NCBI GenBank assembly: GCA_036505615.1
Contig: DASXTB010000088.1
Span: 1-13,029 of the forward strand
Length of the DNA: 13,029 nucleotides
Direction: 5' to 3'
Origin: DASXTB01 sp036505615
GTDB lineage: Bacteria > Acidobacteriota > UBA6911 > JACQSX01
The notes beneath the pieces were generated by a model that was not told the DNA's origin, made no database searches, and saw only the letters and a program-made list of their open reading frames with translations. The number at the start of each line of letters is the position of its first letter. Within the stretch, counting starts at the first letter, position 1. This document shows, in pieces, positions 1-5,471 of the stretch. Made by a program: the position numbers and the translations under genes.

Positions 1-111
1 GTTACTTCGGGCGGCTCGCCAAAGCCAGGTCAAGCCATGGATGGTGCGCATAGTAAGTCGATCAAAGGGTCAAGATTGTTTGCCAACCGCCGCTGAGGAG
101 ACATACGCCGA
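1..111 (+). other. Leader of accB, possibly with the 3' tail of an upstream gene
   Basis: This edge segment is too short to identify. Two plus-strand frames stay open from base 1. One ends in TGA at 94-96, which overlaps the accB Shine-Dalgarno. The other ends in TGA at 113-115, which would give an ATGA overlap with the accB start like other junctions in the window. Neither tail resembles a C-terminus I recognise (for example EF-P or an Xaa-Pro peptidase, which often precede accB). GAGGAG at 95-100 is the likely accB ribosome binding site, 11 bases before the ATG. I see no convincing promoter. Confidence 0.3.
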
Positions 112-591
112 ATGAACTTGAAGGAGATCAAGGAGTTGGTCGAATTCATCGTCAGGCAAGACCTGAGCGAATTTGAGTTCGAGCAGTCCGGATTCAAGAT
201 ACGAATCAGGAAGGAGGCAGCCGCGGCTACTTCTGGTTCCACCCTTCCACCCACAACCATTCCGATGCCCGCTGTACCGACCGGCACCGGTTCAGCCGCT
301 ACAGCTGCCGCGAAGGCCTCAGAGACGGGCGTAGAAAGCGCCAAGGATGTGCACATCGTGAAGTCTCCGATCGTCGGCACCTTTTATCGTTCTCCGAGCC
401 CTGATGCCGAGCCATTCGTTAAGATCGGTGACTTTGTCGAGAAAGGCACCGTGCTGTGCATTATTGAGGCGATGAAGCTGATGAACGAGATCGAATCAGA
501 TATATCCGGCGAAATTGTCAACATTTTCGTTGAAAGCGGCAACCCTGTGGAATACGGAGAATCCCTCTTCGCTGTCCGCGTTCGTACCTGA
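112..591 (+). CDS. accB: Biotin carboxyl carrier protein of acetyl-CoA carboxylase
   Basis: This 159-residue protein carries the biotin of cytosolic acetyl-CoA carboxylase, which makes malonyl-CoA for fatty acid synthesis. The N-terminal part (about 1-35) is the usual helical segment. It is followed by an Ala/Pro/Thr-rich flexible linker (about 36-75) and a C-terminal biotinyl/lipoyl domain (about 80-159). The biotinylation motif EAMKLMNE is intact, with the acceptor lysine at residue 122, and the preceding SPIVGTFYRSPSPDAEPFV segment is typical of the family. The length is normal. The ATG at 112 is preceded by GAGGAG at 95-100. The stop overlaps the accC start by one base (TGATG), so the two subunits are probably made in coupled fashion. 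Confidence 0.97.
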   Translation: MNLKEIKELVEFIVRQDLSEFEFEQSGFKIRIRKEAAAATSGSTLPPTTIPMPAVPTGTGSAATAAAKASETGVESAKDVHIVKSPIVGTFYRSPSPDAEPFVKIGDFVEKGTVLCIIEAMKLMNEIESDISGEIVNIFVESGNPVEYGESLFAVRVRT

Positions 592-1940
592 TGTTTAAAA
601 AAATCCTGATCTCCAATCGGGGAGAGATTGCGCTTCGAATCATCTCCGCTTGTAAGGAAATGGGTATCGGCACGGTGGCCGTCTATTCGGAGGCGGATCG
701 GGATTCACTACACGTCCGCTTGGCCGACGAGGCGGTCTGCATAGGTCCGGCTCGCAACTATGAGAGCTACTTAAATGTGCCCAGCGTTATCAGCGCAGCC
801 GAAATAACCAACGTCGAGGCGATCCACCCCGGGTACGGCTTCTTGGCCGAGAGCGCTTATTTCGCAGAGGTGTGTGAAGCGTGCCACATCATCTTCATTG
901 GCCCCAGTCCGCGCGTAATCGACATGATGGGTGAGAAGGCTCGAGCCCTTGAACTGATGCGACTCGCAGGCATCCCGACGCTTCCCGGCACTGGAGTTCT
1001 AGGCGGTGACTTTGGCTCTACGGCACGGTCGGCTGCCGAGATCGGATATCCAGTGATCATCAAGGCTTCCGCAGGGGGTGGCGGGCGAGGCATGCGTATC
1101 GCTCGCGATGAGTCAGATCTGCGAAAAGCGCTGGACACAGCCCAGACCGAAGCCGCTAATGCCTTCGGTTCTTCGAGAGTCTACCTTGAAAAATACCTGG
1201 AGAAGCCTCGCCACATCGAGTTTCAAGTGCTCGCAGACCAGCATGGGAACACCATTCATCTGGGTGAGCGAGAATGCTCCATCCAACGACACCATCAAAA
1301 GCTGGTCGAAGAGTCTCCTTCGGTAATCATAACTCCCGAGCTGCGGAACCAAATTGGCAGTAGAGTGGTTCGCGCGATCCAAGAGATCGGTTATACCAAC
1401 GCGGGAACGGTGGAATTTCTCTTCGACGAAGAGGGAAATTTTTATTTTATCGAAATGAATACTCGCGTTCAGGTCGAGCATCCGGTGACCGAAATGGTCA
1501 CCGGTGTCGACATCGTCAAGGAACAGATACGCATCGCTGCCGGCGAGTCGCTGCAGTACCAACAGGAAAACGTCCGGTGGCAGGGACACAGCTTGGAGTT
1601 TCGGATCAATGCTGAAGACCCGGTGAGCTTTGCTCCTTCACCAGGGCGTCTGACAGCGTTCCATCCTCCGGGAGGTCCAGGCATCAGAGTCGATACTGCC
1701 GCGTACACGGGAGATGTCATCTCACCTCACTACGACTCGCTGCTGGCAAAACTGATCGTCCATGGTAAGAACCGCCCCGAATGCTTGCTGAGGATGAAAC
1801 GAGCTTTGGAGATGTTTGTCATCGAGGGGATCAAAACGTCCATTCCACTGCATCAGGAAATACTGGCGCACCCTGATTTTGTCCGCGGTAAGCTGAGCAC
1901 GGCGTTTATGAGCGACTTGCGCCGCAGCCTGGCCAAGTAG
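591..1940 (+). CDS. accC: Biotin carboxylase subunit of acetyl-CoA carboxylase
   Basis: AccC is the ATP-grasp enzyme that uses ATP and bicarbonate to carboxylate the biotin on AccB. At 449 residues it has the normal length. The N-terminal Rossmann-like domain begins KKILISNRGEIALRI, and HPGYGFLAE lies near 79-87. The ATP-grasp lid holds the glycine loop ASAGGGGRGMR (159-169), with K116 and K158 as expected nucleotide-binding lysines. HHQK ends at K237, and the metal and catalytic cluster FIEMNTR provides E288, N290 and R292, followed by QVEHPVTE. All match the numbering of the E. coli enzyme within a residue or so. The carboxyltransferase subunits (accA, accD) are not in the window. The gene overlaps accB by one base and abuts thiE with no gap. 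Confidence 0.98.
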   Translation: MFKKILISNRGEIALRIISACKEMGIGTVAVYSEADRDSLHVRLADEAVCIGPARNYESYLNVPSVISAAEITNVEAIHPGYGFLAESAYFAEVCEACHIIFIGPSPRVIDMMGEKARALELMRLAGIPTLPGTGVLGGDFGSTARSAAEIGYPVIIKASAGGGGRGMRIARDESDLRKALDTAQTEAANAFGSSRVYLEKYLEKPRHIEFQVLADQHGNTIHLGERECSIQRHHQKLVEESPSVIITPELRNQIGSRVVRAIQEIGYTNAGTVEFLFDEEGNFYFIEMNTRVQVEHPVTEMVTGVDIVKEQIRIAAGESLQYQQENVRWQGHSLEFRINAEDPVSFAPSPGRLTAFHPPGGPGIRVDTAAYTGDVISPHYDSLLAKLIVHGKNRPECLLRMKRALEMFVIEGIKTSIPLHQEILAHPDFVRGKLSTAFMSDLRRSLAK

Positions 1941-2567
1941 GTGCTTCTTCCTCCATTGTACCCGATAACGGACCGCGTTTTAGGCGGGGCGCGCCCCCAC
2001 GGAGACCTTGTGGAGCTTTTAATCTCCGGGGGAGCATGCTGGATCCAGATTCGAGAAAAGCAGTTGCCTGACGAAGAATTGATTGTTCAAGTGGAAGACG
2101 CGATTCAGGTCGCAAAGCCGGCAGGTGTGAAGATTTTGATAAACGACCGTGTCGGGGTCGCGCTGAAGACCAAAGCGGATGGAATCCATTTGGGGCAGGA
2201 AGACTTTCCTGTGGAAGAAGCGCGCGCCCTGCTTCCGCATGCCATCATTGGATTTTCCACGCATAATCTAACGCAGGCAAGTTCGGCGAATTCCCTTGCA
2301 GCCGATTACATTTCCATCGGCCCGATTTTCCCCACCCGCACGAAAACTGAGAACCCATCCGTTGGAATAGACGTGTTGCGAAGAGTCCGCAGGGAAGTCT
2401 CAAAACCCCTGGTGGCCGTCGGCGGAATAACGCTGGAAAATGTCTTGCAGGTCTGGGACGCCGGAGCGGACTCGGTCGCCGTAGTTTCTGATATTATGAA
2501 ATACCGCGGTCATATCGGGTCCCGAACGGCCGGTTACTTGAAGCTGTGGAATAAGTTTCATGCTTGA
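1941..2567 (+). CDS. thiE: Thiamine phosphate synthase
   Basis: ThiE joins hydroxymethylpyrimidine diphosphate and the thiazole phosphate to give thiamine phosphate in the cytosol. The 208-residue protein is a TIM-barrel of normal length. Visible family motifs are LYPITDR at the start, WIQIREK (diphosphate contact), ILINDRVGVAL, ADGIHLGQEDFP, the GPIFPTRTK loop and VAVGGIT near the C-terminus. The full set favours ThiE over the related TenI. The start is GTG, directly after the accC TAG stop; the next candidate (TTG at 1956) would remove the beginning of the first strand. No separate Shine-Dalgarno is evident, so translation probably relies on coupling to accC. No other thiamine gene is nearby, and I saw no TPP riboswitch. 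Confidence 0.93.
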   Translation: MLLPPLYPITDRVLGGARPHGDLVELLISGGACWIQIREKQLPDEELIVQVEDAIQVAKPAGVKILINDRVGVALKTKADGIHLGQEDFPVEEARALLPHAIIGFSTHNLTQASSANSLAADYISIGPIFPTRTKTENPSVGIDVLRRVRREVSKPLVAVGGITLENVLQVWDAGADSVAVVSDIMKYRGHIGSRTAGYLKLWNKFHA

Positions 2568-3156
2568 TGTCTTGCTCTTGGAACGGCCGGGAGAGCACTG
2601 TTTTTATTTCGAGCGGCACCCCCTGGCCAAACCAGCCGCAGAGAAAACACACAAAAAGTCAGGTCGTCTCCACCGGACCAGGAATGCACTTAGGAAGAGT
2701 TATGAGGCCCTGGAGTCGAAGCTGCCGATCGAAGAACGGCTCTGTTCGAATCTGAGGAATCACGAGGGGATCACGCTGCACGTGCCGAGCCATGTTTCGC
2801 CGGACGCAGCAACAAGATTGTTCTTAAGTTTCCTGAAGAAGTGTGTTAAAACTCACCGACGATGGTTATTGGCCGATGGCGTGCTGGCAGCTTTAGGGGC
2901 AACGCTTGTCTGGCTCCCGGGGCCCAACATCTTCTTTTTATACCCTGCGATTCGTGCTCTCGGCCATTATTACGCTCAAGCTGGAGGGAGTAAGCACCAG
3001 AAACCCAAGGGCCTGACGGTACAACACTGCGCCTTGCTAGATGGCTTTCCACGTTTGTCAGTTCCCGAAATGATGGTTAAAAGCGAAGAAATTGAGAGCA
3101 AATTCGGCTTCAATCAGTTGGGGAGTTTTCTGAGGAAAAAATATGGCGCTCAGTAG
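2560..3156 (+). CDS. Small membrane-associated protein resembling the mitochondrial K+/H+ exchange-related family (Mit_KHE1-like)
   Basis: This 198-residue protein has no obvious enzymatic motif. The N-terminus (MLDVLLLERPGEHCFYFER) is a short strand followed by a basic, Lys/Arg-rich stretch (about 24-55). A hydrophobic segment lies at about 103-131 and contains LPGPNIFFLYPAIRALGHYY, followed by AGGSKH. From memory, this layout matches eukaryotic Mit_KHE1 proteins: a short N-terminal strand ending in Y/FC, a middle segment like 'VxFPPSVxP', then one hydrophobic segment with 'P(N/G)xPFFYxxYRxxxHWRAxxGGKH'. That family is linked to mitochondrial K+/H+ exchange in yeast, but its biochemistry is poorly defined, so I claim only family resemblance. 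The ATG overlaps the thiE end by 8 bases and the stop overlaps the next gene by 14, placing it firmly inside the operon. Confidence 0.65.
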   Translation: MLDVLLLERPGEHCFYFERHPLAKPAAEKTHKKSGRLHRTRNALRKSYEALESKLPIEERLCSNLRNHEGITLHVPSHVSPDAATRLFLSFLKKCVKTHRRWLLADGVLAALGATLVWLPGPNIFFLYPAIRALGHYYAQAGGSKHQKPKGLTVQHCALLDGFPRLSVPEMMVKSEEIESKFGFNQLGSFLRKKYGAQ

Positions 3157-3829
3157 TGAATTCCTTCGCACGGTTTCCTTGTTTGCCCGCCTTGAAGATT
3201 CCGAATTGGATGAGATATTGAAGGTTTTTAAGGAGCAGGAATTTAAGAAGGGCGACATTATCCTGATGGAGGAAGACACCGGCAAGTACATGTACATCGT
3301 GCTAGACGGACGTGTTAAGGTTTCGCGCCTTCTGCCGAGCGGAAAAGAAATGATCTTGGCCTTCCACGAAAAGGGCGATTACTTCGGCGAGATGTCCCTT
3401 ATCGACGGAGGTACCACGCCGGCAACTGTCACCGCAATGAGCCCGACTTCAATTGCTTTTGTGGGGAGAAAGGAGTTCACCCAGGTGCTTCTTCAGCATC
3501 CAAAGATAAACTTTGCGCTGCTGACAATGCTGTGCACTCGCTGCCGGGACGCGTGGACACAGATTGAGGTACTCACGTTCAACAATGCCGACGCGCGCAT
3601 TCGCACGGCACTATTCCATCTTTGCCAGCGAAAAGGCGAGAAAACGAACGAGGGAATCCGAATTAGCCTGCACCTGACCCACAAGGAAATCGCCGACATG
3701 ACGGGAATCTCTCGCGAAACAGCGACGCGTGTGCTGAATAACCTGCAAAACCAAAACATCCTCACGGTGGAGACAAAGCATTACATCGTCCATGACCCGG
3801 AAATGCTGATGACTCCTTTTATGGTGTAG
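3143..3829 (+). CDS. CRP/FNR-family transcriptional regulator
   Basis: This 228-residue cytosolic regulator has an N-terminal cyclic-nucleotide-type beta-roll (about 8-125, with KGDIIL, YIVLDGRVKV and GDYFGEMSLIDGG), a long dimerisation helix (about 126-150) and a C-terminal winged helix (about 150-225). The recognition helix is ISRETATRVLNNL: R191, E192 and R196 match the three E. coli CRP residues that read TGTGA. In the ligand pocket, the Gly-Glu pair is present (82-83), but the Arg-Ser that anchors the cAMP phosphate in typical proteins is Thr-Pro (92-93), so cAMP binding is doubtful. No FNR-type cysteine cluster is visible at the N-terminus. GAGG at 3132-3135 is a good ribosome binding site, 7 bases before the ATG. 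Two CRP-type dyads lie just downstream of the gene. Its ligand and regulon are unknown. Confidence 0.93.
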   Translation: MALSSEFLRTVSLFARLEDSELDEILKVFKEQEFKKGDIILMEEDTGKYMYIVLDGRVKVSRLLPSGKEMILAFHEKGDYFGEMSLIDGGTTPATVTAMSPTSIAFVGRKEFTQVLLQHPKINFALLTMLCTRCRDAWTQIEVLTFNNADARIRTALFHLCQRKGEKTNEGIRISLHLTHKEIADMTGISRETATRVLNNLQNQNILTVETKHYIVHDPEMLMTPFMV

Positions 3830-3865
3830 GAGGTCCCCGCGCCACGTTAATTTGTCGGCTTGGAT

Positions 3866-3881
3866 AGTGACCAGGATCACG
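3866..3881. promoter_or_regulatory. Upstream CRP-type operator-like dyad
   Basis: AGTGACCAGGATCACG contains GTGA-N6-TCAC, which is the inner part of the CRP consensus with the same 6-base spacer. Its centre (3873.5) is 26 bases upstream of the centre of the stronger site at 3892-3907. That is about two and a half helical turns, so the two sites would face opposite sides of the DNA. It is weaker than the downstream dyad because the outer T and A are missing. Confidence 0.5.
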
Positions 3882-3891
3882 GATTGGGTGC

Positions 3892-3907
3892 TGTGAGAAA
3901 CCTCACA
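3892..3907. promoter_or_regulatory. Consensus CRP-type operator upstream of the prepilin genes
   Basis: TGTGAGAAACCTCACA is an exact TGTGA-N6-TCACA dyad, the classical CRP-family operator. It lies 62 bases after the stop of the CRP-like gene and 50 bases before the first prepilin gene. The neighbouring regulator keeps the recognition-helix residues that read this half-site, so binding by it is a well-motivated inference. The flanks extend the symmetry imperfectly (GCTGTGAG against CTCACAACAGC). Confidence 0.68.
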
Positions 3908-3928
3908 ACAGCCTGATAGGTTATTCTG

Positions 3929-3934
3929 TAGACT
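3929..3934 (+). promoter_or_regulatory. Possible -10 element of a CRP-activated prepilin promoter
   Basis: TAGACT matches TATAAT at four of six positions. If it is the -10, the start of transcription would be near 3941 and the operator at 3892-3907 would be centred at -41.5, the position of class II CRP-activated promoters. No -35 hexamer is recognisable, as expected for an activator-dependent promoter. The predicted leader would be only about 17 bases, but it would contain GGGGA at 3945-3949, a Shine-Dalgarno 8 bases before the ATG at 3958. The hexamer match itself is weak. Confidence 0.35.
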
Positions 3935-3957
3935 CGTCGCAAAAGGGGAATCTTTTT

Positions 3958-4392
3958 ATGGAAGGAAACAAAGGCTTCACCATTTTGGAACTGGTACTGG
4001 TCGTCGCGGTCATCGGTATTATTGTGGCGATCGCCGTTCCCTCGATTCAGAGTTCGACGTCAAGTTACAACGTCACCACTGGCGCCGACCAGCTTGCCGG
4101 CGAAATACAAACGGGCCGCTTGCTGGCCGTGACGCGCAACGCGACGCTCCAGATGATATTCGACGCCAGCAAAGGCACCTATCAGGTAACTGACCCGGAC
4201 GATCCCGACAATCCGCCCCGATCCCAGAAATCTTTGCCCACCGGCGTGACGTTCCAGCAAGCTCCTGCTTCTCTGACATTTTATTCCAGAGGCAATTCGC
4301 CGGGCGGGACGATACAGATCGGGAACAGCAAGTTCAGTATGCGCATGACGGTGAAGTCTACCGAGATTGTTACGGAACAGGTGGGATACTGA
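3958..4392 (+). CDS. GspH/FimT-type minor prepilin
   Basis: This 144-residue prepilin-like protein has a type III (prepilin peptidase) signal: a short basic leader ending KG, then FTILELVLVV, with cleavage expected after Gly6 and the required glutamate at +5 (residue 11). The hydrophobic helix (about 7-30) would anchor it in the inner membrane until it is assembled into a pilus or pseudopilus. The C-terminal part has the FimT/GspH-like segment TFYSRGNSPGGTIQI and a beta-rich globular domain. It is the first of three overlapping prepilin genes, preceded by a CRP-type operator and a GGGGA ribosome binding site. Minor pilins of this class prime pilus assembly and in some species bind DNA for uptake; which role applies here cannot be read from the sequence. 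Confidence 0.9.
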   Translation: MEGNKGFTILELVLVVAVIGIIVAIAVPSIQSSTSSYNVTTGADQLAGEIQTGRLLAVTRNATLQMIFDASKGTYQVTDPDDPDNPPRSQKSLPTGVTFQQAPASLTFYSRGNSPGGTIQIGNSKFSMRMTVKSTEIVTEQVGY

Positions 4393-4823
4393 TGAAAACG
4401 ATTCGTTCTGACAACCGAGGTTTTACTCTGATTGAATCCGTTATCGCCCTGTTAATCCTGGCTTCCGGGCTGCTGGGCTTGGCTCAGTTGTTTGTGTTGG
4501 CGATCAGCCAGAACGCTTATGGCCGCCAAAATACCATGGCTGTCTCTGTCGCAGGCAATCAGGTTGAGACTCTCAGAAACGAGTTCAACAACGATCTTCG
4601 GACGGGCATTTCCTCAGCCGACATGACGGCGGGGAATCATGGCCCGGTGACGGTAACTCTGGCTCCGCCGTCAAACAGCAACCAGGGAACCTATAGCTAT
4701 AACGTTAGTTGGACGGTAGTCGTGAATGGATTTGAAAAAGAGGTAACCGTGGTAGTGACGCCAGGAAGCAGTAACGTGAAACTAAACCGAAATGTGCAGC
4801 TTGTCTCTCATTTTGCGCCATGA
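4392..4823 (+). CDS. pilV: PilV-type minor prepilin (type IV pilus modification protein)
   Basis: The 143-residue product carries the prepilin signal NRG followed by FTLIESVIALLILASGLLGL. Cleavage is expected after Gly10, with Glu at +5 (residue 15). The 'IESVIALLILASGLLGLAQL' helix is characteristic of PilV/GspI-like minor pilins. The helix continues into a segment with AGNQVETLRNEFN, a typical PilV feature, and then a short beta domain ending near VQLVSHFAP. The start codon overlaps the previous stop (TGATG) and its stop overlaps the next start by four bases (ATGA). PilV works with FimT/FimU, PilW and PilX as the priming complex at the pilus tip; a GspI-like type II secretion role is the alternative. 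Confidence 0.82.
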   Translation: MKTIRSDNRGFTLIESVIALLILASGLLGLAQLFVLAISQNAYGRQNTMAVSVAGNQVETLRNEFNNDLRTGISSADMTAGNHGPVTVTLAPPSNSNQGTYSYNVSWTVVVNGFEKEVTVVVTPGSSNVKLNRNVQLVSHFAP

Positions 4824-5431
4824 AATCACAACGTGGATTTACACTTGTAGAATTACTGATCTCAGTCACTATTCTGGCGGTGATCTCGTCGGGGATTTTC
4901 ACGCTGATAGTCAAAAACCAGCAGCGCTATTCGGCCGAGGAGGATTACGCCGTTGCGGTGCAGAATGCGCGAGCCGCTCTCGACTTGGTGGGCCGGTACG
5001 TACGCCAGGCGGGGAATAACCCCCAACGTGCAGCGTTCGTTCCATTCAGCTTTGACAATAGCACCCTGACCATCCGCAGCGACCTTACCGGCTCTCGCGG
5101 CGGTGGCGGGTTGGACAGCACTGGCGATCCGGACGGACTGCTAACGGCGTCTTACGAAACGATAACGATTCGATACGACAGGAACGCAAAACAGCTTCTA
5201 CTGAACGTAGGGTTGGGTGAAGATGTCATTGCCAACAATGTAGACGACTTTCAAGTTTCCTTCGCCGACAATGCAGGGGCCGTTACTGCGGACATGAACA
5301 ATGTGTACAGCATTACCATAACGTTGAAAGCTCTGTCTTCAAAGAACGATCCTCAGACTGGTAAGCCCAACGGTATTACGCTGTCCACGAGTGTTTTCGT
5401 CCGGGCAAAGAGTTACACTCCGTACAGCTAG
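4820..5431 (+). CDS. pilW: PilW-type minor prepilin
   Basis: The 203-residue product begins with the prepilin signal QRG followed by FTLVELLISVTILAVISSGIF. Cleavage is expected after Gly6, with Glu at +5 (residue 11). It is longer than the two preceding prepilins, as PilW and GspJ proteins usually are. After the helix come NARAALDLVGRYVRQAGNNP (a common PilW feature) and a beta-rich domain with a Gly-rich turn near GGGGLDSTGDPDG. The start is inside the end of the preceding gene (ATGA) without a clear Shine-Dalgarno, so it is probably translated by coupling. The operon stops here: no PilX, PilY1 or major pilin gene follows, and the next gene lies on the opposite strand 40 bases away. Confidence 0.82.
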   Translation: MKSQRGFTLVELLISVTILAVISSGIFTLIVKNQQRYSAEEDYAVAVQNARAALDLVGRYVRQAGNNPQRAAFVPFSFDNSTLTIRSDLTGSRGGGGLDSTGDPDGLLTASYETITIRYDRNAKQLLLNVGLGEDVIANNVDDFQVSFADNAGAVTADMNNVYSITITLKALSSKNDPQTGKPNGITLSTSVFVRAKSYTPYS

Positions 5432-5471
5432 AAGACTCACCGGACCCCCGAGCACACGGGACAAGAACGCG

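Noticed and set aside
1113..1589. Minus-strand open frame (158 codons) within accC
   Set aside because: It is antisense to the conserved ATP-grasp core of AccC, with no family resemblance and no ribosome binding site; a coding shadow.
1941..1960. TPP riboswitch controlling thiE
   Set aside because: thiE abuts accC with no space for an aptamer, and I saw no THI-box-like sequence in the first 111 bases.
2564..2755. Small plus-strand open frame (63 codons) just after thiE
   Set aside because: It lies in a different frame inside the Mit_KHE1-like gene, has no domain signal, and competes with a longer frame that continues to the next gene.
3143..3829. FNR-type oxygen sensing by the CRP-like regulator
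   Set aside because: No cysteine cluster at the N-terminus; the only cysteines (131, 134, 161) lie in or after the dimer helix.
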